A stretch of DNA of 64,000 nucleotides, taken from assembly GCF_015453285.1 (NCBI RefSeq), contig NZ_JADLZT010000010.1, forward strand, positions 62,001 to 126,000, in the 5' to 3' direction. Within the stretch, counting starts at the first letter, position 1, and the number at the start of each line of letters is the position of its first letter. The notes under the pieces were generated by a model. The model was not told the origin of the DNA. It saw nothing but the letters and a program-made list of their open reading frames with translations, and made no database searches. This stretch comes from Lysobacter niastensis. GTDB taxonomy: Bacteria; Pseudomonadota; Gammaproteobacteria; Xanthomonadales; Xanthomonadaceae. Of this stretch, positions 9,185 to 17,879 are shown one piece after another. Made by a program: the position numbers and the translations under genes.

Positions 9185-9804
9185 GTTCCTTCCAGCCGCC
9201 GTTCGACCGCCAGGCGCTGGTCTCGCGCCTGCACGCCGCGTTGTGGGCGCTGGAGCACGACGACCTCGCCGGCTGGCGCGCCAACGTCGATGCGCTGATC
9301 GAGTGGCGCAGCCAGCCGCTGGTGCAGGGACTGGCGCGGCTCGCGCGCGAACTCGAACACGCGCTGGGCGATACCGCGGGCGGCCAGTCCAACGGCTCGC
9401 TTCCCGAAGCGTGCGCGCGGCTGGAACACGTGGTGCGCGTCAGCGAGGACGCCAGCCACCGCACGCTCGACCTGATCCAGGATTGCGGCGTGCTGCTGGG
9501 CACGTTGCCCGGCGCCAATGGCGACGAGCAGGCCGCCACCATCGCCGCAATCCGCAGCCGCCTGTCTGAGATGACGGCGGCGCAGGGTTACCAGGACCTC
9601 ACCGGCCAGATCATCCTGCGCGTGGTGGAACTGGTGCGCGCGGTGCACGCCGGACTCGGCGAGGTCGGCGAAGCCGGCGGCACCGGGGATCGTCCGCTGC
9701 AGTCGCCGAACTCGCGTGGCTACGGTCCGGCGGTGACCGGCGTCGATGCCGCACCGGCGACGCAGGACGACGCCAACGAACTGCTGTCCGCGCTGGGGAT
9801 CTGA
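9181..9804 (+). CDS. cheZ: CheY-P phosphatase CheZ
   Basis: CheZ dephosphorylates CheY-P. The 207-residue product has the catalytic motif [13 protein letters not shown], in which D139 and Q143 correspond to the acidic residue and the catalytic glutamine of CheZ. It ends with the CheY-tethering peptide [12 protein letters not shown], like the C-terminal amphipathic helix of enteric CheZ. The start is a TTG at 9181 overlapping the cheY stop by 4 nt (TTGA). This is plausible through coupling, and no ATG lies nearby in frame. Most of the rest is helical. Confidence 0.93.
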   Translation: MSSFQPPFDRQALVSRLHAALWALEHDDLAGWRANVDALIEWRSQPLVQGLARLARELEHALGDTAGGQSNGSLPEACARLEHVVRVSEDASHRTLDLIQDCGVLLGTLPGANGDEQAATIAAIRSRLSEMTAAQGYQDLTGQIILRVVELVRAVHAGLGEVGEAGGTGDRPLQSPNSRGYGPAVTGVDAAPATQDDANELLSALGI

Positions 9805-9806
9805 CG

Positions 9807-11594
9807 ATGGCCGAGCTGGCATCCGACATCTGCGCCGACTTCCTCATCGAAGCCCGCGAGATCCTCGACCAGCTCGGCGAGCAGATGGTCGCGCTGGAAC
9901 ATGCGCCGGCCGACCGCGAGTGCCTCAACACGGTGTTCCGCGGCTTCCACACGATCAAGGGCGGCGCCGGCTTCCTCGACTTCGCGCCGATGGTCGCGAT
10001 CTGCCACGCCGTCGAGGATCGCCTCAACGTCGCGCGCGACGGCAGCGTTCCGATGGACGCGTCCGCGTTCGACGGCGCGCAGCAGTCGCTGGACCTCCTG
10101 GTCGACATGCTGCAGGCCGTGGCCGCCGGCGAGGAGCTGGAATCCGCACCGCAGGCACTGCTGGCGTCGCTGCGCGAAGGCGCCAAGCCCAAGGCCGCGC
10201 CCGCCGCGATGGCGTCGCTTGCCATCCCAGCGGGCGACGGCATCGACGACCTCGATTTCGAAGCGCTGCTCGACAGCCTGCATGGTGTCGGTGGTTTGCC
10301 GGGTGCGCCTTCCGACGCGCCCGCTCCGCCTCCTGTCGCTCCTCCGTCCCATCCGGATACTCCGAAGCGCGCGGCGCCGTCACGCACGGCAGCACCCGCG
10401 ACGACCGAGGCCAACGACCCGACCGTCCGCGTCGATGTACGCCGTCTCGACGCGATGGTCGACCTGGTCGGCGAACTAGTGCTCGCGCGCAACCGCCTGA
10501 AGACGATCCGTCCGCGCCTGCGCGACGAGGACCTCGATCGCGCCGTCACCGCGCTTGACGTCGCTACCTCGCGCCTGCAGTCGGCGGTGATGATGGTGCG
10601 CATGCAGCCGGTCGGCCGCGTGTTCGCGCGCTTCCCCAAGCTCGCGCGCGACGTTGCGCGGCAAGTGTCCAAGCAGGTCGAACTCGACATCGTCGGCGCC
10701 GACACCGAACTCGACCGCAACCTGGTCGAGGCCCTCGCCGATCCGCTGGTGCACCTGGTGCGCAACGCGATCGACCACGGCATCGAATCGCCGCAGGCGC
10801 GCCGCGCCGCAGGCAAGTCCGAAACCGGCCGCGTGCGGCTGTCGGCGCAGCAGGAAGGCGACCACGTCGCGATCGAGGTCAGCGACGACGGTGGCGGGAT
10901 CGACCCGGAAAAGATCCGGCGCAGCGCCTGCAGCAAGGGCCTGATCGAGAACGACGCGGCCGCGCGCCTGTCGGCGGACGAATGCCTGCAGCTGATCTTC
11001 TTGCCGGGCTTCTCCACGCGCAGCGAGGTCAGCGACCTGTCCGGTCGCGGCGTCGGCATGGACGTGGTGCAGTCGAAGATCCGCGAACTCAGCGGCCAGG
11101 TGCAGATCCATTCCGAGGTCGGACACGGCACGCGTTTCGTCATCCGCGTGCCGCTGACGCTGGCGATCCTGCCGACGCTGCTGGTCGAACTGGACGACGA
11201 CGTCTACGCGCTGCCACTGGTACGCGTGGTGGAAGTGCTGGCGCACGAGCGCGTCGAGGCGCTGTGGATCGACGGACAGAGCATGCTCGACCTGCGCGAC
11301 GAGCCGCTTCCGCTGCTAAGCCTGCGCGGCTGGCTGGGCCTGCCGGACGACGGCCACGGCAACGGCACCTGCGTGGTGCTGCAGTCCGGCGAACAGCGTT
11401 TCTGCCTGACGGTGGACCGCGTGCGCGGCCGCGAAGAGGTGGTCATCAAGGCGCTACCGCGCACGCTGCGCGGATTGGCCGGCTACGCGGGCGCCAGCCT
11501 CGTCGGCGACGGCCGCATGGCGCTGATCCTCGACGTCGATGCGCTGCTGCGCACCGGCATGCGCGGCTCAAGTAAGGCGCCGCGCGACCGATAA
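9807..11594 (+). CDS. cheA: Chemotaxis histidine kinase CheA (flagellar cluster)
   Basis: This is the sensor kinase of the flagellar chemotaxis pathway, which phosphorylates CheY. The 595-residue product has an HPt domain with phospho-accepting H48 (GFHTIKGGAGFL). A linker region with a Pro-rich segment (about residues 165-200) follows, then the dimerisation helices, an HATPase domain with the N-box LVHLVRNAIDHGIES and the GGGIDPEKI and GRGVGMDVV boxes, and a C-terminal CheW-like regulatory domain. It begins 2 nt after cheZ. No cheB follows, unlike the Pseudomonas order cheA-cheB-motC. Confidence 0.96.
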   Translation: MAELASDICADFLIEAREILDQLGEQMVALEHAPADRECLNTVFRGFHTIKGGAGFLDFAPMVAICHAVEDRLNVARDGSVPMDASAFDGAQQSLDLLVDMLQAVAAGEELESAPQALLASLREGAKPKAAPAAMASLAIPAGDGIDDLDFEALLDSLHGVGGLPGAPSDAPAPPPVAPPSHPDTPKRAAPSRTAAPATTEANDPTVRVDVRRLDAMVDLVGELVLARNRLKTIRPRLRDEDLDRAVTALDVATSRLQSAVMMVRMQPVGRVFARFPKLARDVARQVSKQVELDIVGADTELDRNLVEALADPLVHLVRNAIDHGIESPQARRAAGKSETGRVRLSAQQEGDHVAIEVSDDGGGIDPEKIRRSACSKGLIENDAAARLSADECLQLIFLPGFSTRSEVSDLSGRGVGMDVVQSKIRELSGQVQIHSEVGHGTRFVIRVPLTLAILPTLLVELDDDVYALPLVRVVEVLAHERVEALWIDGQSMLDLRDEPLPLLSLRGWLGLPDDGHGNGTCVVLQSGEQRFCLTVDRVRGREEVVIKALPRTLRGLAGYAGASLVGDGRMALILDVDALLRTGMRGSSKAPRDR

Positions 11595-11603
11595 AACGGG
11601 AGA

Positions 11604-11633
11604 CCGTCATCCCGTCCTTCGCGGGAAAGACGG
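11604..11633. repeat. Small imperfect hairpin between cheA and motC
   Basis: The 75-nt cheA-motC gap contains CCGTC (11604-11608) paired with GACGG (11629-11633), enclosing CCCG-TCCTT-CGCGGG. It resembles a degenerate short dispersed hairpin. There is no T-tract, so it is a poor terminator candidate. The function is unknown. Confidence 0.35.
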
Positions 11634-11669
11634 CAGCCAACCAACCTCCCACGACGACATCCCCACTCG

Positions 11670-12410
11670 ATGGACAGACTCAGCCTTACCGGTGTCGTAC
11701 TTGCGCTGGTCGCCCTGATCGGCGGCAGCGTGCTCAAGGGTGCGGGCCTGTCCGGGCTTTGGTCGCCGGCCGCGTTCGTGATCGTGATCCTCGGCACCAT
11801 CGCGGCGATCCTGCTGCAGACGCCCATGACCACGTTCAAGCGCGCGCTCGCGATCGTGCGCTGGGTATTCCGCCCGCCCCTGCAGGACCGCCCGGCGATG
11901 ATCGCGAAGATCGTCGAGTGGAGCACGGTCGCGCGCCGGCAAGGCCTGCTCGGCCTCGAAGCCGAAGTCCAGGCACAGGACGACCCGTTCCTGCGCAAGG
12001 GCCTGCAGATGGTCGTCGACGGCCTCGAGCCGGAAGCGATCCGGCAGATGCTGGAGATCGAACTGCACGGCCAGTCGCAGCGGGACCTCGCCGCGGCCAA
12101 GGTGTTCGAGGGCATGGGCATCTATTCGCCGACGCTGGGCATCATCGGCGCGGTGCTGGGCCTGATGGCGGTGATGAAGAACCTCGCCGACCCGAGCAAG
12201 CTCGGCCACGGCATCGCCGCGGCGTTCACCGCCACGATCTACGGCATCGGTGCGGCCAACCTGTTGCTGCTGCCGATGGCGAGCAAGCTCAAGGGCCTGG
12301 TCAACCAGCAGACCGGCGAGCGCGAGATGATGGTCGAAGGCCTGATCGCGATCGCCCAGGGCGAGAACCCGCGCAACATCGAGGCGCGGCTCAACGGCTT
12401 CGTCCACTGA
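11670..12410 (+). CDS. motC: Flagellar motor stator protein MotC (MotA family)
   Basis: This is the proton-channel stator subunit of the MotA/TolQ/ExbB superfamily. The 246-residue product has four hydrophobic helices: two near the N-terminus (about residues 5-20 and 30-48) and two after residue 145 (YSPTLGIIGAVLGLMAVM and a following GHGIAAAFTATIYGIGAANL). These last segments are the conserved MotA core. It is paired with motD, which begins 9 nt downstream. The position between cheA and motD, followed by a ParA-type gene, matches the Pseudomonas motC-motD locus rather than a motA-motB pair. No obvious Shine-Dalgarno is seen before the ATG. Confidence 0.92.
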   Translation: MDRLSLTGVVLALVALIGGSVLKGAGLSGLWSPAAFVIVILGTIAAILLQTPMTTFKRALAIVRWVFRPPLQDRPAMIAKIVEWSTVARRQGLLGLEAEVQAQDDPFLRKGLQMVVDGLEPEAIRQMLEIELHGQSQRDLAAAKVFEGMGIYSPTLGIIGAVLGLMAVMKNLADPSKLGHGIAAAFTATIYGIGAANLLLLPMASKLKGLVNQQTGEREMMVEGLIAIAQGENPRNIEARLNGFVH

Positions 12411-12419
12411 CACGCGCGC

Positions 12420-13526
12420 ATGGCCGGCCGTCGCCACCAGCATGAAGAGCACGCCAACCACGAAGCCTGGGCGATCCCCTACGGCGACCTGGTGACGCTG
12501 CTGCTCGCCTTCTTCGTGGTGATGTACGCGATCTCCTCGCTCAACGAAGGCAAGTACCGCGTGCTCGCCGATGCGCTCTCCACCGCGTTCGGCGGGCCGC
12601 CGCGCACGGTCTCGCCGATCCAGCTCGGCATGCACCAGTTGCGCGGCTCGGCGTTCGACCGGCCATCGCTGGCCACGCCCGGCTCCAAGTCCGGACCCTC
12701 CTCGTCCAGCCCGATCAGTTCGCTGCAGATCCGCCAGGTGCTGGACATGCCGACTTTCGGCAAGCAGCACCAGAAGCAGGGACAGGGCGGTGCCGGCAAC
12801 GGCGGCAATAGCAATGGCGGCAGCAGCGAAGGACAGGCGGGCGAACAGCTGCACTCGATTGGACGCCGTATCCAGGATGCCCTGTCGGAACTGGTGAAGC
12901 AGCGTCTGGTCACGGTGCGCCGCAGCTACAGCTTCCTGGAAGTGGAGATCCAGAGCGACATCCTGTTCGCCAGCGGCGTCGCCGATCCCAATCCATTCGC
13001 CACCGACACGGTGCGCAAGATCGCGCAGGTGTTGCGCGAGGAGCCCAACGCACTGCGCGTGGAGGGGTACACCGACGACGTGCCGATCCGCACCCCGCAG
13101 TTCCGCTCCAACTGGGAACTCTCGGCCGCGCGTGCGGCCAGCGTGGTCCACGTACTCACCGAGGCCGGCGTCGCGCCGCAGCGCCTGGCGGTGGTTGGCT
13201 ACGGCGAGAACCAGCCGGTCGCCGACAACCTGACGCAGGCCGGGCGCAACGCGAACCGCCGTGTGCTGCTGGTGATCCTCGCCAGCCCGCAAGGTCCGGA
13301 CGCGATCGAAGAGCGTCGCGGACCGGTGATCGCGATGGCAGCAGACGACGTGGCGCCTGCCGATCCGCATGGTGCAGCGGGCTTCGCTCCTGCGACGTCG
13401 GTGCCTGCAACGGCCGCACCGGCCGCGGCTTCCGCCGCTGCCAAACCCGACAGCACCGGCGCGTCCGGTCATCCACGCGCCGCCGTCGCTGCGGCGCAAT
13501 CCTCCACCCTTCCGGGAGCGGGCTGA
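12420..13526 (+). CDS. motD: Flagellar motor stator protein MotD (MotB family)
   Basis: This is the peptidoglycan-anchored stator partner of MotC. The 368-residue product has one N-terminal transmembrane helix containing the proton-carrying aspartate (IPYGDLVTLLLAFFVVMYAI). A long low-complexity Gly/Ser/Asn-rich periplasmic linker follows (about residues 85-140). The OmpA-like domain spans about residues 160-290, with VEGYTDDVPIRTPQFRSNWE and LSAARAASVV. A Pro/Ala-rich tail of about 70 residues ends the protein, longer than in usual MotB proteins. Its TGA shares one base with the ATG of the downstream ParA-type gene. Confidence 0.93.
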   Translation: MAGRRHQHEEHANHEAWAIPYGDLVTLLLAFFVVMYAISSLNEGKYRVLADALSTAFGGPPRTVSPIQLGMHQLRGSAFDRPSLATPGSKSGPSSSSPISSLQIRQVLDMPTFGKQHQKQGQGGAGNGGNSNGGSSEGQAGEQLHSIGRRIQDALSELVKQRLVTVRRSYSFLEVEIQSDILFASGVADPNPFATDTVRKIAQVLREEPNALRVEGYTDDVPIRTPQFRSNWELSAARAASVVHVLTEAGVAPQRLAVVGYGENQPVADNLTQAGRNANRRVLLVILASPQGPDAIEERRGPVIAMAADDVAPADPHGAAGFAPATSVPATAAPAAASAAAKPDSTGASGHPRAAVAAAQSSTLPGAG

Positions 13527-14314
13527 TGCGCGCCTGGGCAATCGCCAACCAGAAAGGCGGCGTCGGCAAGACCACGACGTCGCTGTGTCTCGCACGTGGC
13601 CTGGCTACAACCGGCCATCGCGTGCTGCTGCTCGACCTCGACCCGCACGCATCACTGACGCGCGCATTCGAGGTGCCATCGGATCCTCCGCCGGCCGGCA
13701 CGCACGACCTGTTCAACAACAGCAACTCGACGCTGCTCGAGCTGGCGCGCTACACGCAGATACCCGACCTGCAGCTGGTCGCCGCGCAGCCGGCGCTGGC
13801 GACGCTGGAGCGCCGCGGCGCCAGCCAGCCTGGTCTCGGCCTCGCGCTGGGCCGTGCGTTGCATGGCGTGCGCGAGCTGTACGACTACGTGTTAATGGAC
13901 TGTCCGCCAACGCTGGGCCTGCTGATGGTCAACGCGCTCGCCGCTGCCGATCGCCTGGTCGTGCCGACGCAGACCGATCCGCTGGCACTGCATGGCCTGT
14001 CCGACATGCTTCGCACCGCCGAGATGGTCGAGCGCTCGCGACGCAGGCCGCTGCCGCGCCATGTGCTTCCGACGCTGTTCGATCGCCGCACGCGCTCGGG
14101 CGTTCAGAGCCTGGACCTGCTGCAGGATCGCTACGGCGACCGCGTCTGGCCCCATGCGGTGCCGATGGACACGCGGCTGCGCGATGCCGCGTCGCTCACC
14201 CGCGCGGAACCGCCCGACGGCCGCGGCGTCGACGCGTATCGCCGCGCGCTCAAGTGGCTGATGACGCACGAGCCGGACGGCAACGACGTGACCCACAAGC
14301 GCGAGGCCGCATGA
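13526..14314 (+). CDS. ParA-family ATPase, chemotaxis-array segregation type (ParC-like)
   Basis: This is a ParA-type ATPase of 262 residues. It has a deviant Walker A (NQKGGVGKTT, residues 8-17), LLLDLDPHASLT and a DYVLMDCPPTLGLLMVNAL switch. It sits inside a chemotaxis operon with no ParB and no centromere-like repeats, so plasmid or chromosome partition is unlikely. In Vibrio and Pseudomonas the ParC ATPase encoded at this position localises chemotaxis arrays to the pole through ParP, a CheW-domain protein. The next gene encodes a CheW-domain protein and overlaps by 4 nt. The role is therefore inferred from family plus context. Confidence 0.85.
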   Translation: MRAWAIANQKGGVGKTTTSLCLARGLATTGHRVLLLDLDPHASLTRAFEVPSDPPPAGTHDLFNNSNSTLLELARYTQIPDLQLVAAQPALATLERRGASQPGLGLALGRALHGVRELYDYVLMDCPPTLGLLMVNALAAADRLVVPTQTDPLALHGLSDMLRTAEMVERSRRRPLPRHVLPTLFDRRTRSGVQSLDLLQDRYGDRVWPHAVPMDTRLRDAASLTRAEPPDGRGVDAYRRALKWLMTHEPDGNDVTHKREAA

Positions 14315-15039
14315 ACTCTCCGGTCATCGATGCGTATCTGGAAGCGCTGCTCGACGCGGGCCCGGGCCAGGACGCCATGGCCGATTCGTTGCCTGTCGTC
14401 GTGCCGACGGCATCCACGCTCTCGACGACGGAGATTCCCACACCCGAGGTCGCGCCTGTCGAGGTGATCGCGGCGCCGGTCGTACCCGCACCCGTCGCGG
14501 ACGAGCCCGCACGCGCCCGCCCGCCGATCCCGCCTCTGGTCATCGAACGATTGGAGCCGCGTCCGCTGGCGGCCCCGCCAGCCGCAGCACCGCGGGCACC
14601 GTCGCGCAGCGCCACACCGTCTCCGATCGCCAGCACGCATCGCTGGCTGCGCGTCAACGTCGGCCATGACAGCTATGCGATCGAACTGCTGCGCGTGCAG
14701 GAAGTCGGGCGCACCGCACCGATCGTGGCGATGCGCGGCGCTTCGTCGGCCGTGCTTGGCGCGATGAACCTGCGCGGCCGCATCGTTCCGGTGTTCGACC
14801 TGGGCCTGTGGCTGGGCACTCACGGAGTCGAGCCCGATGAGCGCGCGCGCATCGTCGTGGTGGAGCGCGACAACGAACTGATCGGCGCGCTCGTATCCGC
14901 CGTCGAGGACGTGGTCACGCTGGGACCCGACGGCATCGAGCCGCCGCTGATCAGCAGTCCGTCGCAGGCCATCGTGGGTGTTGCGAGAGTCGGCGCGAAA
15001 CCGACCGTCCTGCTCGATGCGAATGCGCTGTTCGGGTGA
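14311..15039 (+). CDS. CheW-domain protein, ParP-like array tether
   Basis: This 242-residue protein has an N-terminal region rich in Ala, Pro, Val and Glu (about residues 1-108). A CheW domain follows at about residues 110-240, with WLRVNVGHDSYAIELLRVQE, GAMNLRGRIVPVFDLGLWLG and VSAVEDVVTLGPDGI. Adjacent to a ParC-type ATPase, it fits ParP, which links the ATPase to CheA arrays in polar flagellates. An ordinary CheW with an N-terminal extension is the alternative. The ATG overlaps the upstream stop by 4 nt. It is the last gene of the flagellar block before a repeat hairpin. Confidence 0.8.
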   Translation: MNSPVIDAYLEALLDAGPGQDAMADSLPVVVPTASTLSTTEIPTPEVAPVEVIAAPVVPAPVADEPARARPPIPPLVIERLEPRPLAAPPAAAPRAPSRSATPSPIASTHRWLRVNVGHDSYAIELLRVQEVGRTAPIVAMRGASSAVLGAMNLRGRIVPVFDLGLWLGTHGVEPDERARIVVVERDNELIGALVSAVEDVVTLGPDGIEPPLISSPSQAIVGVARVGAKPTVLLDANALFG

Positions 15040-15048
15040 GTGGAACAG

Positions 15049-15086
15049 CCCCTTCCCGCCTGCGGGAGAGGGGTTGGGGTGAGGGC
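15049..15086. repeat. GC hairpin repeat after the ParP-like gene
   Basis: CCCCTTCCCGC (15050-15060) pairs imperfectly with GCGGGAGAGGGG (15062-15073), and GTTGGGGTGAGGG follows. A closely related copy lies after dps at 54459-54496. It starts 9 nt after a stop codon, so it may act as a transcript 3' hairpin, but it has no T-tract. This looks like a dispersed Xanthomonad-type short repeat. Confidence 0.7.
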
Positions 15087-15164
15087 AAGGGGCGACCGAA
15101 GTCACATCCTCAAGTCCTGTCCCACGCCGCCGTTATCCAGATCGAACGACCACGGCCGACGCCC

Positions 15165-15449
15165 ATGACCGCACTGCCCCTTCCTTCCGATCTTGGTATC
15201 GAACACGTCGCCGACCTGCAGGCGTCGCTGCGTCCGCACCTGGACGAGGCCGAGCCGCTGGCACTGAACGGCGATCGCGTCGAACGCGTGCACACGGCGG
15301 GACTGCAACTGCTGCACGCCTTCGTCCGCGAACGCGCCGAGCAGGGCCGCCACACCGTCGTCACCGATGCGTCCCCGGTCCTGCGCGATGCCGCGCGCCA
15401 GCTCGCCCTCGCCGTCAGCCTCGGCGTCGATGCGCCGGCCGGCTCCTGA
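15165..15449 (+). CDS. STAS-domain protein
   Basis: This small 94-residue protein has a single STAS fold, with GDRVERVHTAGLQLLHAFVR carrying the conserved residue-AG-LQLL motif of anti-anti-sigma-type domains. The phosphorylatable position before AG is threonine. STAS proteins often open chemotaxis clusters of the order STAS-CheY-CheA-CheW-MCP in proteobacteria, as here, but their biochemical role there is unclear. The ATG at 15165 is preferred because an upstream in-frame ATG at 15036 would translate through the repeat hairpin. The next gene starts 26 nt later. Confidence 0.8.
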   Translation: MTALPLPSDLGIEHVADLQASLRPHLDEAEPLALNGDRVERVHTAGLQLLHAFVRERAEQGRHTVVTDASPVLRDAARQLALAVSLGVDAPAGS

Positions 15450-15475
15450 AACCACCCAACCGACAAGCCGCCCCG

Positions 15476-15841
15476 ATGTCCAAGAACCTGCTGATCGTCG
15501 ACGACTCCACCTCCATGCGGCAGATGGTCGCATTCGCCCTGAGCGGCGGCGGTTTCAACGTGCGCGAGGCCGAGGATGGCCAGGCCGCACTCGACATCGC
15601 CCGCACGCAGCGATTCGATGCCGTCGTCACCGACGTCAACATGCCGCGCATGGACGGCATCGAACTGATCCGCCAGTTGCGCCAGCTGCCGGACTACCGC
15701 TTCACGCCGCTGCTGATGCTGACCACCGAGTCGGGCACCGACAAGAAAATGGAAGGCAAGGCCGCCGGCGCGACCGGCTGGCTGGTCAAGCCGTTCGATC
15801 CCGAACAGCTGCTGGCCACCGTCCGCAAGGTCCTGAGCTGA
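15476..15841 (+). CDS. CheY-like response regulator of the second chemotaxis set
   Basis: This is a single receiver domain of 121 residues with D9-D10, phosphoacceptor D53 (VVTDVNMPRMDG), T83/T84 and K105 (LVKPF). It is probably phosphorylated by the CheA encoded 19 nt downstream. The receiver differs clearly from CheY at 8792. Whether it binds the flagellar switch or acts as a phosphate sink cannot be told from sequence. Confidence 0.93.
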   Translation: MSKNLLIVDDSTSMRQMVAFALSGGGFNVREAEDGQAALDIARTQRFDAVVTDVNMPRMDGIELIRQLRQLPDYRFTPLLMLTTESGTDKKMEGKAAGATGWLVKPFDPEQLLATVRKVLS

Positions 15842-15860
15842 GCAACGGGAAAACACGACG

Positions 15861-17831
15861 ATGGACATCACCCGCTTCCATGCCGCGTTCTTCGAGGAAA
15901 GCCGCGAAAACCTGGATGCTATGGAAGCCGGCCTGCTGGCGATGGAGTCCGGCGCCGCCGATGGCGAAACCATCAACGTCGTGTTCCGCGCCGCGCATTC
16001 GATCAAGGGCGGCGCGGCGACGTTCGGCTTCACCGCGATCAGCGAGCTGACGCACCAGCTCGAAACCCTGCTCGACGAAGCCCGCAGCGGCCGCCGCCAG
16101 CTCGACGGCGACGCGATCGGCGTGCTGCTGATCGCCGGCGACGCATTGCGCGGCCTGCTGGCCGCCGCCGAGCACGGCGATGCCATCGACGAAGCCGGGC
16201 TGCGCCGCGCGCACGACGGACTGGCACAGATGATGGGCCGCACGTCCGCTGCACCGAAGGCGGCCCAAGCCAAGACCGAACCCGCGGGCGAATGGCGCAT
16301 CGGCTTCAAGCCGGCCAAGTCGCTGTTCCTCAGCGGCAACGATCCGCTGCGCATCCTGCGCGAGCTCGGCAGCCACGGCGAACTCGGCGTCACCTGCGTC
16401 GACACGAACCTGCCGTCGTTCTCCGACCTCGACCCGTTCGAGGCCTACCTCGCCTGGGATTTGATGCTGCCCGGTAGCGTGCCGCGCGGTGCCATCGACG
16501 AAGCTTTCGCCTGGGTCGAGGACGAGTGCGAGCTGGCGATCGAATCCGTGCCCGCGGCGTCGATGGTCGCGCCGGCCCCGACCACGCTCGAAGCGGACAA
16601 TGTCGTCGCACTCGATCCGCGCCGCGCCACCGATGCGCGCAGTCCGGGGACCGACAGTGGCGACAGCTCGATCCGCGTCGCGGTCAACAAAGTCGATGCG
16701 CTGATCAACCTGGTGGGCGAACTGGTCATTACGCAGGCGATGCTGCGCCAGCGCTCCACACTGCTGGATCCGGTCAGCAACGAGACGCTGCTGTCGGGCC
16801 TGGAACAGCTCGACCGCAACACCCGCGACCTGCAGGAAGCGGTGATGGGCGTGCGCATGCTGCCCGTGGAGTTCGCCTTCAGCCGCTTCCCGCGCATGGT
16901 CCGCGACCTCGCCGCGCGCCTGGACAAGAAGGTGCGGCTGCGCACCAGCGGCGAAGCGACCGAACTGGACAAGGGCGTGATCGAGAAAATCGTCGATCCG
17001 CTCGTGCACCTGGTGCGCAACTCCATCGACCACGGTCTGGAGTCGCCCGCCGATCGCCGCGCCGCCGGCAAGGACGAGACCGGCACGATCAGCCTGAGCG
17101 CCGCGCACCAGGGCGGCCACATCATCATCGAGATCAGCGACGACGGCCGCGGCCTGGATCGCGAACGCATCCTGCGCAAGGCCGCCGAGCGCGGCCTGCC
17201 GATCGCCGACAATCCCAGCGACGCGCAGGTGTGGGACCTGGTGTTCCACCCGGGCTTCTCCACCGCCGAACAGCTCACCGACCTGTCGGGCCGCGGCGTC
17301 GGCATGGACGTGGTCAAGAAGAACATCGCCGCGCTCGGCGGCCAGGTCGAGATCCGCAGCCGCCAGGGCGCCGGCACCACGGTGTCGATCCGCCTGCCGC
17401 TGACGCTGGCCATCCTCGACGGCATGACCGTCGCGGTCGGCGGTGAGGTGTTCATCGTGCCGCTCAATGCCGTGATCGAATCGCTGCAGCCGGCCGCCGA
17501 CGACATCCGCACCATCGCCGGCGATGCGCGCGTGCTGCGCGTGCGCGAGGACTACCTGCCGCTGCTGGACCTTGCCGAACAGTACGGCCTGCCCACCGTC
17601 GCGCGCCAGAGCGCACCGATCGCGGTGGTGGTCGAGAGCGATGGCCAGCGCCTCGCGCTGGAAGTCGACGAACTGCTCGGCCAGCAGCAGGTCGTCGTCA
17701 AGAACCTCGAAGCCAATTACCGGCGCGTGCGCGGCGTGTCCGGCGCGACCATCCTCGGCGACGGTCGCGTCGCGCTGATCGTCGATGCCGGCGGGTTGTC
17801 GCAGAACGCCCGAACCCGCGCCGCCGCCTGA
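15861..17831 (+). CDS. Second chemotaxis histidine kinase CheA
   Basis: This is a complete CheA of 656 residues, distinct from the kinase at 9807. It has an HPt domain with H46 (AAHSIKGGAATFGF) and a P2-like regulator-binding domain at about residues 150-235 (WRIGFKPAKSLFLSGNDPLR). The dimerisation and HATPase domains follow ([36 protein letters not shown]), then a C-terminal CheW-like domain. It lies between a CheY-like gene and cheW, so it forms the core of a second signalling complex. Two full kinases 6 kb apart on the same strand suggest two parallel or mixed arrays. Confidence 0.95.
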   Translation: MDITRFHAAFFEESRENLDAMEAGLLAMESGAADGETINVVFRAAHSIKGGAATFGFTAISELTHQLETLLDEARSGRRQLDGDAIGVLLIAGDALRGLLAAAEHGDAIDEAGLRRAHDGLAQMMGRTSAAPKAAQAKTEPAGEWRIGFKPAKSLFLSGNDPLRILRELGSHGELGVTCVDTNLPSFSDLDPFEAYLAWDLMLPGSVPRGAIDEAFAWVEDECELAIESVPAASMVAPAPTTLEADNVVALDPRRATDARSPGTDSGDSSIRVAVNKVDALINLVGELVITQAMLRQRSTLLDPVSNETLLSGLEQLDRNTRDLQEAVMGVRMLPVEFAFSRFPRMVRDLAARLDKKVRLRTSGEATELDKGVIEKIVDPLVHLVRNSIDHGLESPADRRAAGKDETGTISLSAAHQGGHIIIEISDDGRGLDRERILRKAAERGLPIADNPSDAQVWDLVFHPGFSTAEQLTDLSGRGVGMDVVKKNIAALGGQVEIRSRQGAGTTVSIRLPLTLAILDGMTVAVGGEVFIVPLNAVIESLQPAADDIRTIAGDARVLRVREDYLPLLDLAEQYGLPTVARQSAPIAVVVESDGQRLALEVDELLGQQQVVVKNLEANYRRVRGVSGATILGDGRVALIVDAGGLSQNARTRAAA

Positions 17832-17879
17832 TTCCGTCCTTCTACTCCCATCCGCGCGCCGCCACAGGACACCACGAAC

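Noticed and set aside
13526-14314. Chromosome or plasmid partition ParA
   Set aside because: No ParB gene, no parS-like repeats and a chemotaxis operon context favour the ParC type.
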